The position numbers and the translations under genes are program-made. From Gammaproteobacteria bacterium UBA5078 (GTDB lineage Bacteria; Pseudomonadota; Gammaproteobacteria; Pseudomonadales; Pseudohongiellaceae), in contig DIAM01000014.1 of assembly GCA_002416505.1 (NCBI GenBank), forward strand, positions 1 through 46,546: a stretch of DNA of 46,546 nucleotides, read 5' to 3'. The stretch's first letter is position 1; each line of letters begins with the position of its first letter. The notes under the pieces were generated by a model. That model worked only from the letters and a program-made list of their open reading frames with translations. It was not told where the DNA came from and made no database searches. Below are positions 5,519-13,140 of the stretch, piece by piece.

Positions 5519-6994
5519 ATGGGACTAGACATCGATCGCACGGAGTTCAGTGCCGCGGATTTTGAGAGGTTTAGCGCCAAGCTGCGCGACAATCTCGCCG
5601 CGCTCAAGCAGGTGCTGGCCAGGCCCGGTTTCGGCGAGGGGGAGCTATCCTTCGGCGCGGAGCTCGAACTCTATATCGTGAACGCCCAGGGCGAGCCACT
5701 GCATCGCAACCAGGAGGTGATCGCCCAGCTCGATGACCCGCAGCTCACCCTCGAGCTGAATCGCTACAACCTCGAATACAATTTCAGCCCGGTGCTGCTC
5801 AAGGATGGCTGCTTCGCCGCGACTCAGCGCGAGGCGCTGGCGGCGCTGGCGAGGATCAACGCCTGCACTCGACAGTGGGATGGCCGCGCCGTCCCCATCG
5901 GCATACTCCCCACCCTGCAGCAAGCGGACACCGGCTACCATGCCATGACGCCACTGCGGCGCTTCCAGGCGCTGACCAAGGAGCTCATAGAGCTGCGCGG
6001 CGGGCCGTTCACCATCGCCATCGAGGGCGAAGACACCCTGCAATTGGCGATGGACGACGTGAGCCTGGAGGGGGCCAACACCTCGTTCCAGGTGCATCTG
6101 CGCGTGCCGCCCAGTGAGTTTGCGGACTTCTATAATGCCCTACAGCTGGTCACGCCACTGGTGGTGGCGATGGCGGCCAACTCCCCTACCCTGTTCGGCC
6201 ATCGCCTGTGGCACGAGACGCGCATACCGCTATTCAAACAATCCATCGACTGCCGCCCGAAGGACGGCATGCATCCGATCCCCGCGCGGGTGAATTTCGG
6301 CAACAACTGGGTGCGCAGCAGCGCCTACGAGCTGTTCGCCGAGGCGACCATGCTGTATCGCCCCCTGCTGCCCATCTGCCACGCGGAGGACCCGCTGGCG
6401 ATAGTGCGCTCCGGCGGCACCCCGAAGCTACACGAATTGCGCCTGCACCAGGGCACCATCTGGCTGTGGAATCGCCCGGTGTTCGACCCCGTGGATGGCG
6501 GCCATCTGCGCATCGAGATGCGCGCGCTGCCGGCGGGCCCTAGCATCGTCGATATGCTGGCCAATGCGGCACTGGCCATCGGCCTGGCCAAGGCGCTGCA
6601 GGGCTCTATCAAGGACCTGCTGCCCGCCATCCCCTTCGCCTATTGCACCGCCAATTTCTATCGAGCCGCGCAGAAAGGCATGGACGCGGAGTTGTTCTGG
6701 CCATCGGCGCGCCAGAGCCAGCCCGAATATTTCTCGGTGCCGACTATCCTCAAAACCCTACTGCCGAGACTGCCGGAGAGCCTGGACGCGATGGGCTTTC
6801 GCAAGGACGACGTGGCCCCCTTGCTCGAGGTCATTGCGCAGCGCCTAGAGACTAGGCAGACTGGCGCACAGTGGCAGCTGGACAAACTCGTCGAGCTGCG
6901 CAAAGACATGCACAAGCGCGAGGCCCTGTTGGCGATGCTGCAGCAATACCAAAGCAATAGCGATGCGAATATCCCGGTAGCACAATGGCGATAA
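5519..6994 (+). CDS. Glutamate-cysteine ligase (GCS2) family carboxylate-amine ligase
   Basis: A 491-residue protein of the GCS2 ATP-dependent carboxylate-amine ligase superfamily. Visible hallmarks are FGAELELYIV (residues 45-54, the glutamate-rich strand pair that binds metal/ATP), LEYNFSP, LEGANTSFQVHLRV (the family's TSxQxH-like strand), FGNNWVRSS, HLGTIW-like LHQGTIWLWNRP and LRIEMRALPAGPS with an active-site Glu/Arg. The fold is known from YbdK and plant-type GCS; the actual substrates of this branch are not known to me, so glutathione synthesis should not be assumed. ATG at 5519 has a GGTGGAG site 8 bases upstream. Its end overlaps the next gene by 10 bases (ATGGCGATAA), so the two are translationally coupled. 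First gene of the tRNA-Cys islet. Confidence 0.85.
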   Translation: MGLDIDRTEFSAADFERFSAKLRDNLAALKQVLARPGFGEGELSFGAELELYIVNAQGEPLHRNQEVIAQLDDPQLTLELNRYNLEYNFSPVLLKDGCFAATQREALAALARINACTRQWDGRAVPIGILPTLQQADTGYHAMTPLRRFQALTKELIELRGGPFTIAIEGEDTLQLAMDDVSLEGANTSFQVHLRVPPSEFADFYNALQLVTPLVVAMAANSPTLFGHRLWHETRIPLFKQSIDCRPKDGMHPIPARVNFGNNWVRSSAYELFAEATMLYRPLLPICHAEDPLAIVRSGGTPKLHELRLHQGTIWLWNRPVFDPVDGGHLRIEMRALPAGPSIVDMLANAALAIGLAKALQGSIKDLLPAIPFAYCTANFYRAAQKGMDAELFWPSARQSQPEYFSVPTILKTLLPRLPESLDAMGFRKDDVAPLLEVIAQRLETRQTGAQWQLDKLVELRKDMHKREALLAMLQQYQSNSDANIPVAQWR

Positions 6995-8058
6995 ATCCTG
7001 CACACATTCCCCTGCCCACGGGCGCCGCGAAGCGGTTTCATTATTGGGAGAATCCAACGCCCGCTGAGATCGGGGCGACTAGCGCGGAGTTTCTGCAGCT
7101 ATTACCGGGCCCTACGCACATCTATATCGCCGGCAAGAATCCGCGGCGCGCGCGCGCCATCGTCACGCTGTCACATGGGAACGAGCCCTCCGGCCTGCAG
7201 GCCATATTCGAGGTGCTCAAGCGACAGATCGCGCCGCTGGTCGACATCCACTGCTTCATTCCCAGTGTCGACGCGGCCAAGCAGGCGCCCGGGTTTATCT
7301 ACCGTACGCTGCCGCACCACCGCGATTTCAATCGCTGCTTCAAACCCCCATTCGATAGCGACGAGCAGGGCTTGCTGGCGCTGGAGCTATTGCAGAGCCT
7401 GCAGGCCATCGCGCCCGAATGCCTGATCGACATTCACAACACCTCCGGTTCGAGCCCGCCCTTCGGCGTCACCTCTTTCATGGACGATCGCCACAACGCC
7501 TTGGTCACGCTGTTCACCCACCGCACGATCGTGACGGACCTGCAGCTGGGCTCCCTGATGGAGATCAGCGAATCCTTCCTGCCAACGGTGACGATCGAGT
7601 GTGGCGGCGCATTGGATACCGAGTCGGCCAATGTGGCCTTCGAGGGACTGCAACGTTACATCACCCTCGACAACGTTCTCAGCGGCGGGTACAGCGATCT
7701 GTTGTTAGAGTTTTTTCATAACCCGATGCGTATGGAGCTGCAGGAAGGCAGCGATATAGCCTTTGGCGATCATTGCCTGTTTGAGGGCGGCGTGACGCTA
7801 TTGCCCGATGTCGAGAACCACAACTTCGGCACCGTCGATGCGTCGTGCCAGCTGGGTTTTGTCTCCGGCGAACTCGCCGCGGTGCTAAGCGCCAAGGATG
7901 CCCAGGGCAATGAGCGCATCGGCGACTACTTCGAGGTCCGCGATGGCGCGCTGTTCCCCGCCTGCCTTTTGAAGTTGTTCATGGTGACAAACAATCCCGA
8001 GATCGCCAGAAAAGACTGCCTGTTCTACTTCGTTGCCGATGACTTGCCCACCAGCTAG
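6985..8058 (+). CDS. Succinylglutamate desuccinylase/aspartoacylase (AstE/AspA) family protein
   Basis: A 357-residue zinc carboxypeptidase-fold protein. The zinc ligands are readable: H64 and E67 in SHGNEPSG and H151 in IDIHNTSG, with E205 in TVTIECGG as the likely general base. This is the standard H-x2-E...H set plus catalytic Glu of the M14-like AstE/aspartoacylase family, which hydrolyses N-acyl amino acids. The C-terminal 120 residues (from about 240) form a beta-rich lid-like domain. Overlap with the GCS2-type gene implies co-translation, and a ligase with a deacylase could make and trim the same amide. An arginine-succinyltransferase (ast) cluster is absent, so catabolic AstE is unlikely. 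The stop TAG is at 8058. Confidence 0.85.
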   Translation: MAINPAHIPLPTGAAKRFHYWENPTPAEIGATSAEFLQLLPGPTHIYIAGKNPRRARAIVTLSHGNEPSGLQAIFEVLKRQIAPLVDIHCFIPSVDAAKQAPGFIYRTLPHHRDFNRCFKPPFDSDEQGLLALELLQSLQAIAPECLIDIHNTSGSSPPFGVTSFMDDRHNALVTLFTHRTIVTDLQLGSLMEISESFLPTVTIECGGALDTESANVAFEGLQRYITLDNVLSGGYSDLLLEFFHNPMRMELQEGSDIAFGDHCLFEGGVTLLPDVENHNFGTVDASCQLGFVSGELAAVLSAKDAQGNERIGDYFEVRDGALFPACLLKLFMVTNNPEIARKDCLFYFVADDLPTS

Positions 8059-8177
8059 TATCGCCGACTCGATGTTGTCACAGCTAAATAGTAACTGTGG
8101 CGCTGTCCACTTCACCGACAAGTTCATGCATGATGCCGATAGACTTGGCCTTAGGGCATTCAAATAAGGCCAGAGAC

Positions 8178-9344
8178 ATGCAAGAGAGACAGAAAACTCC
8201 ATTCGACTGGCAGCAAGACTGCCAATTCGAGCTACTGATCGACGGCACGCAATTCTTCCCACGTATTTTGCAGTACATCGCAGATGCGCAGCGCAGCATC
8301 GATATCGAGATGTATCTGGTGACCTCGGGAGCGGCCACTCAGCAGCTAGTCGCGGCCTTAGGCGCGGCCGCACAGCGCGGAGTCGCCGTGCGTTGTCTGT
8401 TCGACGCCAATGGCAGTGGTGGTTTTATCGCGGCAGAGCGCGAGACACTGCGCGAGTCCGGGGTGGAGCTGCGCCTCTACAATCCCATCACATGGTTCGG
8501 CGGCGTGGGCAACTTGCACCGCGACCATCGCAAGCTGTTGCTATTCGATCAGGGCATCGCCTGTGTCGGCGGCCTAGGATTCACGGATGCGTTCTGCATA
8601 GAAGATGAAAACCAGCAGACGCCTTGGCATGAGCAGTTATTAGTAGTGAGAGGCGAAATTGTCGCCGATTGGCAACGCCTGTTCGAGCAATCCTGGCGGC
8701 AAGCCAACAGACCACAGCGCAAAGTGCTCGATAGCCTGGCGCATAAGCACGCCACCGCGGCACTGCCCGAGCCTAGACCCGGCCTCGGCCGAGTCGTCTA
8801 CAGTGCCTCGCGCAATAATCGCGATCTACTATTGTCACTAGTGAACCGCATTCGCCACGCCCAAACCCGCGTCTGGCTCTCTACCCCCTACTTCGTGCCG
8901 CCGCGCGCGCTACGCATCGCATTGATCCATGCGGCCCGGCGCGGCATCGACGTGCGCCTGCAGGTATGTGGCAATTTCACCGACCTGCCGGGCGTGCGTT
9001 ATGCCGGCCAGATCTACTACGCCGATCTGCTGCGCGCCGGTGTCAGAATATTCGAATACCAGCCACGCTTCTCGCACCTGAAGTCGGCATTGGTCGACCA
9101 GTGGGTAACGCTAGGCTCATGCAATTTCGACCACTGGACTCTGCACTGGAACTTGGAGGCCAACCAGAGTGCCCTGGACCCTGCGCTAGTGGAGACCGTA
9201 CAGCACTGCTTCGAGCAGGACTTTAGTCAAAGCACGGAACTGAAAAGGCAGGCATGGCTGCAACTGCCGATGCACTACAGGCTAGAAATTTGGTTCTGGG
9301 GTAGAGTGAAGAGATTAGCAGATTTGTTTTTGAGTTTTTACTGA
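8178..9344 (+). CDS. Phospholipase D-like protein, cardiolipin synthase (ClsB-like)
   Basis: Two HKD motifs define a PLD-superfamily phosphatidyltransferase: H117-R-K119-x4-D124 (DHRKLLLFD) followed by GGLGFTD, and H300-x-K302-x4-D307 (SHLKSALVD) followed by GSCNFDHWTL. Length (388 residues from this start) and the absence of N-terminal membrane helices fit ClsB/ClsC-type cardiolipin synthases, which transfer a phosphatidyl group to phosphatidylglycerol or another alcohol at the inner membrane. I chose ATG 8178, which has a TAAGG element upstream and starts just before the first conserved strand. A longer frame opens with GTG at 8097 but has no ribosome-binding site. The C-terminus LEIWFWGRVKRLADLFLSFY is amphipathic and may touch the membrane. 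Last gene of the islet, 119 bases after the deacylase. Confidence 0.85.
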   Translation: MQERQKTPFDWQQDCQFELLIDGTQFFPRILQYIADAQRSIDIEMYLVTSGAATQQLVAALGAAAQRGVAVRCLFDANGSGGFIAAERETLRESGVELRLYNPITWFGGVGNLHRDHRKLLLFDQGIACVGGLGFTDAFCIEDENQQTPWHEQLLVVRGEIVADWQRLFEQSWRQANRPQRKVLDSLAHKHATAALPEPRPGLGRVVYSASRNNRDLLLSLVNRIRHAQTRVWLSTPYFVPPRALRIALIHAARRGIDVRLQVCGNFTDLPGVRYAGQIYYADLLRAGVRIFEYQPRFSHLKSALVDQWVTLGSCNFDHWTLHWNLEANQSALDPALVETVQHCFEQDFSQSTELKRQAWLQLPMHYRLEIWFWGRVKRLADLFLSFY

Positions 9345-9399
9345 GGGCGGAGAGGAAATTTCGGCTGCCCTACGGCGTGAGGCTTGCGGCTTGCGGCAC

Positions 9400-9415
9400 G
9401 TGTTGCGCGCAACAC
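9400..9415. repeat. Perfect 16-base palindrome
   Basis: GTGTTGCGCGCAACAC is fully self-complementary. It lies between the PLD gene stop and the 3' end of tRNA-Cys, just beyond a small tandem repeat (cttgcgg twice, 9383-9396). It could be a weak terminator (no T-run) or a recombinase or regulator binding site at the islet edge. Confidence 0.5.
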
Positions 9416-9448
9416 AATGTTTAAGCTGTTGCTGTACAGGAAAATAAG

Positions 9449-9522
9449 TGGAGGCTGGGGTCGGAATCGAACCGGCGTTAACGGAGTTGCAGTCCGCTGC
9501 ATGACCACTCTGCCACCCAGCC
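9449..9522 (-). tRNA. cysT: tRNA-Cys (GCA anticodon)
   Basis: The minus strand has the GGCTGGG acceptor (9522-9516), D-arm, anticodon arm CGGA-CTGCAAC-TCCG with anticodon GCA, T-arm GGTTCGATTCC, closing CCCAGCC, discriminator T and encoded CCA (9451-9449). It is 74 bases long and structurally complete. It is preceded on the same strand by tRNA-Gly. Its 3' half is duplicated at 5246-5295. The symbol follows the E. coli operon. Confidence 0.96.
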
Positions 9523-9615
9523 AAAAGTCCTTCAAACTTACCTACGCGCAGCTAGACTGGCCGGCGCAAAAGCGCTGTATACGGGCCTGAAGATTGATCA
9601 CTGCGAACGTGAAAC

Positions 9616-9691
<76 letters not shown>

Positions 9692-9802
9692 TTAATTTCA
9701 GTTCTTACGGTTGCTGTTGGTACTAGCGGCAACCGCTTCTTTCACCTTACTACAGGGCTAATTCTCAGTATCCGTGAGACCTGTAGGTCGAAAGAGGCGC
9801 CT

Positions 9803-9830
9803 ATTCTAATGCCATAACAAACTATGTCAA
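9803..9830 (-). promoter_or_regulatory. Strong sigma-70 promoter of the tRNA operon
   Basis: On the minus strand, TTGACA (9830-9825), a 16-base spacer and TAGAAT (9808-9803) are followed by a GC-rich discriminator (aggcgcc). That arrangement is typical of stable-RNA promoters under stringent control. Transcription would start near 9795, about 100 bases before tRNA-Gly, and a hairpin with ggttgc/gcaacc arms lies in this leader. It sits downstream of the pgsA stop. Confidence 0.75.
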
Positions 9831-9859
9831 GCACTGGCTTTGGGTATTTCGTTATAAGC

Positions 9860-10435
9860 TCAATCCCCCCGCAAAGTAGGCAGTGCTGCGCTTAGATATG
9901 TGACCATGGACCACAGGCTAAATACCGCGGAAACATAGATCAAAACATAGCCTAGCCACACGATCGCCTCAGGGCTGCTGGCCTCCACCGCTAACAAGAT
10001 GGTAATGGCAATCATCTGCACCGTGGTCTTCACCTTGCCGATATACCCCACCTTTACCAAGTTGCGCTGATTGCTATTGGCCATCCATTCGCGCAGGGCG
10101 GACACGAACACTTCCCGCGCGATGATGATGGCGGTGGGCAGCACGAACCATATGGAGGGATGATTGGCGGCTAAGAGCACCATGGCCATCACCACCAGCA
10201 GCTTGTCGGCCACGGGGTCGAGGAAGGCGCCGAAGTCGGAGGTCTGGTTGAGCTTGCGGGCCAGATAGCCGTCTAGCCAGTCGGTGAGGCTCGCGATGGC
10301 GAACAACCCGGCGGCTAACAGGTTGTGATGCGGCAGGTCCGAGTAATGCAGGAGGATCACGATTGGGATCATCAGCACTCGTGAGACTGTCACTGTGTTG
10401 GCGGCGTTCAAGATTATGTTAGTTCTCCGGCGCAT
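9860..10435 (-). CDS. pgsA: CDP-diacylglycerol-glycerol-3-phosphate 3-phosphatidyltransferase
   Basis: It makes phosphatidylglycerophosphate from CDP-diacylglycerol and glycerol-3-phosphate in the inner membrane, the committed step to phosphatidylglycerol and cardiolipin. The CDP-alcohol phosphotransferase signature is complete: DWLDGYLARKLNQ then GAFLDPVADK, i.e. D-G-x2-A-R-x8-G-x3-D-x3-D, near residues 53-75. Several hydrophobic helices follow, ending near the C-terminus LSAALPTLRGD. I prefer ATG 10435 (191 residues) with CACGGA upstream; the frame also opens upstream with TTG at 10459. Located 29-53 bases downstream of uvrC on the same strand and upstream of the tRNA operon, the same order as in E. 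coli and Pseudomonas. Confidence 0.95.
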   Translation of the reverse strand: MRRRTNIILNAANTVTVSRVLMIPIVILLHYSDLPHHNLLAAGLFAIASLTDWLDGYLARKLNQTSDFGAFLDPVADKLLVVMAMVLLAANHPSIWFVLPTAIIIAREVFVSALREWMANSNQRNLVKVGYIGKVKTTVQMIAITILLAVEASSPEAIVWLGYVLIYVSAVFSLWSMVTYLSAALPTLRGD

Positions 10436-10488
10436 TCCGTGCAGTTTAGAGTTGGTCAAACGCCGATTGCGTTGGCGCTAGGGGTATT

Positions 10489-12375
10489 CTACTCGTTATG
10501 CAGCCAAGCATAAATCTCTTCGGCCAGCTTTATGCTAATGCCGGGCACTTTGCTCAGCTGATCCTCGCTGGCGCGCTCTATCTCCTGCTGCCCGCCGAAG
10601 TGCTTGAGCAGGTCGCGGCGTTTCTTGGGGCCAAGGCCGGGTATTTGCTCGAGCTGTGATTTATTGCGGTTCTTAGCGCGGCGTGCGCGGTGCCCGGTGA
10701 TGGCGAAGCGGTGGGCCTCGTCGCGGATCTGCTGCAATAGGTGTAGGGCGATGGACTCGGGCGGCAGCACGATCTCCTTGACCTGGTCGCCGCCGAGGGA
10801 GAGGAAGAGGGTCTCCTGCCCTGCCCTGCGGCTGATGCCCTTGGCGATGCCGATCAGCTGCACATTGACCAGCTGGCACTCGTCTATCACGCGGCGGGCC
10901 TGGGCGAGCTGGCCCTTGCCGCCGTCGATGAGCAGGATGTCGGGCACCTTGCCGCCATCCACGGCCTCGGCGGCCTCCTTGGCCACGCGGGTATAGCGCC
11001 GGCTCAGGGCCTGGTCCATGGCGGCGTAGTCGTCGCCCCCGGTGATGCCCTCGATATTGAAGCGGCGATAGTCGGTCTTCAGGGGGCCGTTGCTGTCGAA
11101 TACCACGCAGGAGGCCACGGGGCTCTCGCCACCGGTATGGCTGATGTCGAAGCACTCTATGCGCTGCGGCATGGCGTCTAGGTCCAGCGCCTGCTGCAGC
11201 TGCTCGAAGCGCTGCTGCACGTTCTGCTTATTGCTCACGAAACTCTGCAGGCCCTGCTGCACATTAGTGATCGCCATGGCCTGCCAGCGGGCACGGTGGC
11301 CGCGCACGCTGCTGCTGATCTTCACGGCGCGCCCGGCGCAGTAGGTCAGCGCCTCGGCCAGGGCCTTGGCGTCGTCTATGGCCGGGGCGATGATGAGCTC
11401 GCGGGGAATATTGGGGGCATTGTCTTCCTTGGCGTAGTACTGGCCGATGAAGGCGCTGAGCAAGGCGGCCTCGGAGTCCGCGAGCTTGTCTCGGGGGAAG
11501 AAGCTCTTGCTGCCGATCAGGCGCCCACCGCGGATGACGATCAGGTGCACGCTGGCATAGCTGCCATGCATGGCGGCGGCCAGCACGTCGGCGTCGCTGC
11601 CCTGGTCGGACACATACTGCTGAGCGTGGATGCGGCGCAGGTCCGCGATCTGGTCGCGGATCTGGGCGGCCTTCTCGAACTCGAGGGTCTCGGCCTTGGC
11701 CTCCATCTTCGCCGAGAGCTCCTTGATCAGCATGTCGCTGCGCCCATTGAGGAACAGCGTGGAGAAGTGCACGTCCTGGGCATAGTCCTCGGGGGAGATC
11801 AGCCCCACGCAGGGCGCGGTGCAGCGCTCGATCTGGTGCTGCAGGCAGGGCCGGGAGCGGTTGCGGAAGTAGCTGTCCTCGCACTGGCGCAGCTTAAACA
11901 CCTTCTGCAGGATGCCCAGACCCTCGCGCACGGCGCCGGCGCTGGGATAGGGGCCGAAGAAGGTGGCGTCGCGGCGCTTGCTGCCACGATGAAAGGCTAG
12001 GCGCGGATACTCATCCTTATGGGTCAGCATGATATAGGGGTAGGTCTTATCGTCGCGCAGCTCGATGTTATAGGGCGGGCGATGCTGCTTGATCAGCGTC
12101 TGTTCCAGCAGCAGCGCCTCGGTCTCGTTGCTGGTGATGGTCACTTCGATATTGGCGATGCGGGCCACTAGGGCCATGGTCTTGGTGTCCAGCCCCGAGG
12201 CGCGGAAATAATTGCCCACCCGCTTCTTCAGGTTCTTGGCCTTGCCCACATAGAGGATCTCGCCCTTCTCGCTCAGCATGCGGTACACGCCGGGGCGTGA
12301 GCTGAGGCTGGCGATTAGCGCTTTCGGGTCAATCGGGACAGGCGTTTCAGGAGAGTTCGACAAGGCTCGAGGCAT
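10489..12375 (-). CDS. uvrC: UvrABC excinuclease subunit C
   Basis: It makes both incisions in nucleotide excision repair after UvrA/UvrB damage recognition. At 628 residues it has the full domain order: GIY-YIG nuclease (RPGVYRMLSEKGEILYVGKA, residues about 27-46), a Cys-rich linker (HQIERCTAPCVGLIS), a UVR domain that binds UvrB (EKAAQIRDQIADLRRIH, about 230), the RNase H-like second nuclease (IECFDISHTGG with the catalytic Asp, about 400) and C-terminal helix-hairpin-helix repeats (QIPGLGPKKRRDLLKHFGG, VPGISIKLAEEIYAWLH). Its start (ATG 12375) overlaps the end of the gacA-like gene by 29 bases, as in other gammaproteobacterial gacA/uvrY-uvrC pairs. Confidence 0.97.
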   Translation of the reverse strand: MPRALSNSPETPVPIDPKALIASLSSRPGVYRMLSEKGEILYVGKAKNLKKRVGNYFRASGLDTKTMALVARIANIEVTITSNETEALLLEQTLIKQHRPPYNIELRDDKTYPYIMLTHKDEYPRLAFHRGSKRRDATFFGPYPSAGAVREGLGILQKVFKLRQCEDSYFRNRSRPCLQHQIERCTAPCVGLISPEDYAQDVHFSTLFLNGRSDMLIKELSAKMEAKAETLEFEKAAQIRDQIADLRRIHAQQYVSDQGSDADVLAAAMHGSYASVHLIVIRGGRLIGSKSFFPRDKLADSEAALLSAFIGQYYAKEDNAPNIPRELIIAPAIDDAKALAEALTYCAGRAVKISSSVRGHRARWQAMAITNVQQGLQSFVSNKQNVQQRFEQLQQALDLDAMPQRIECFDISHTGGESPVASCVVFDSNGPLKTDYRRFNIEGITGGDDYAAMDQALSRRYTRVAKEAAEAVDGGKVPDILLIDGGKGQLAQARRVIDECQLVNVQLIGIAKGISRRAGQETLFLSLGGDQVKEIVLPPESIALHLLQQIRDEAHRFAITGHRARRAKNRNKSQLEQIPGLGPKKRRDLLKHFGGQQEIERASEDQLSKVPGISIKLAEEIYAWLHNE

Positions 12376-13027
12376 CGCTAAGGCCGTGTTTCACGGCGAG
12401 TATAGTCAGCTCTACGTCGCTGCTCAGGGCCAGCTTGTCGAAGATGCGATAGCGATAGCTATACACCGTCTTGCGGCTCAGGCGCAGTTTCTCGGAGATT
12501 AGGGTCACTTTCTGGCTATCGATCAGCATCAGCGCCACTTGCAATTCGCGCTCGGAGAGCAGGTCGAACGGCGAGGTGCGGGTTTCGCTCATCGACACCT
12601 TCTCTAGCTTGGCGGCGATGCGCGGGCTTATATAGCGCTGCCCACTGTGTACCAGATGTATGGTCCACAGCATCTCTTCGGGTGGCACGCAGGGGGTGAT
12701 ATAGGCACAGGCACCGGCTCGCATCATGCGCGAGGGCAACACGCCTAGGCCGAGGGGGATCATCACGATCACGCGCACGTCTGGATGATTGGTCACTAGG
12801 CGCTGGGTCATCTCGATGCCGCTAAGGCCAGTCTGTTTAAGATGCACCACGATGATATCGACGGGAGTCGTTTCGAGTTGGAGCAAAGCCTCTTCCACGC
12901 AGTCAGCCTGGGCGACCACGTGCATCCCCATCTCCTCTTCGATGAGTCGTTCGAGTCCGTTACGCAATAACTGGTAGTCGTCGATTAACATGACACGAAT
13001 TGAACTTTCACTCTCAAGCAGCTGCAT
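12347..13027 (-). CDS. GacA/UvrY-like response regulator with degenerate receiver
   Basis: Position (overlapping uvrC) and architecture (receiver about 11-125, LuxR-type HTH about 155-215 with LSERELQVALMLIDSQKVTLISEKL and KTVYSYRYRIFDKL) identify it as the GacA/UvrY orthologue, which in relatives activates small RNAs of the Csr/Rsm system. The acidic pair D16-D17 is present, but the phospho-acceptor Asp is His62 (DIIVVHLKQTG, usual MDxxMPG). The conserved Thr/Ser and Lys are also lost (VIVMIPLG; AYITPCVP). It therefore probably cannot be phosphorylated in the normal way. I start at ATG 13027 (AGAAGTAAAG upstream, 226 residues, near GacA length); the frame is open to 13111. Confidence 0.85.
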   Translation of the reverse strand: MQLLESESSIRVMLIDDYQLLRNGLERLIEEEMGMHVVAQADCVEEALLQLETTPVDIIVVHLKQTGLSGIEMTQRLVTNHPDVRVIVMIPLGLGVLPSRMMRAGACAYITPCVPPEEMLWTIHLVHSGQRYISPRIAAKLEKVSMSETRTSPFDLLSERELQVALMLIDSQKVTLISEKLRLSRKTVYSYRYRIFDKLALSSDVELTILAVKHGLSDASSLVELS

Positions 13028-13123
13028 AGTCTTTACTTCTCTAGATTGCTCGGGCGTGCTTAGGGTATTTTTTACCACAGACACCCGCGCAAGTACATTA
13101 TCTCGGCCCAACGGGCCAACTGA

Positions 13124-13140
13124 CCCACTAAACTAGTGGG
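13124..13140. terminator. Hairpin at the murB stop
   Basis: CCCACTA (13124-13130), loop AAC, TAGTGGG (13134-13140). The stem includes the murB stop codon. A second short stem (ggccc/gggcc, about 13105-13117) lies behind it. No T-run follows, so it would be a weak terminator or RNA-stability hairpin between murB and the gacA-like gene. Confidence 0.35.

Larger units (their letters stand above)
5246..9522. mobile_element. Putative old genomic islet integrated in tRNA-Cys
   Basis: The segment is bounded by an intact tRNA-Cys (9449-9522) and a same-orientation 3' tRNA-Cys fragment (5246-5295). It splits what is a contiguous Gly-Cys-Leu tRNA operon in related bacteria. It holds three plus-strand genes (5519-9344), opposite to the host operon. 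No integrase, transposase or phage gene remains, and the repeat has diverged, so the event is old or the element has decayed. The interpretation rests on the repeat geometry and on the well-known glyW-cysT-leuZ order. Confidence 0.65.

Noticed and set aside
8097..8177. Upstream GTG start for the PLD gene
   Set aside because: No ribosome-binding site, and the extra 27 residues do not resemble the family N-terminus.
10673..11884. Long overlapping frames opposite and within uvrC
   Set aside because: GC-rich shadow frames with Arg/Pro/Gly-rich products; uvrC explains the region fully.
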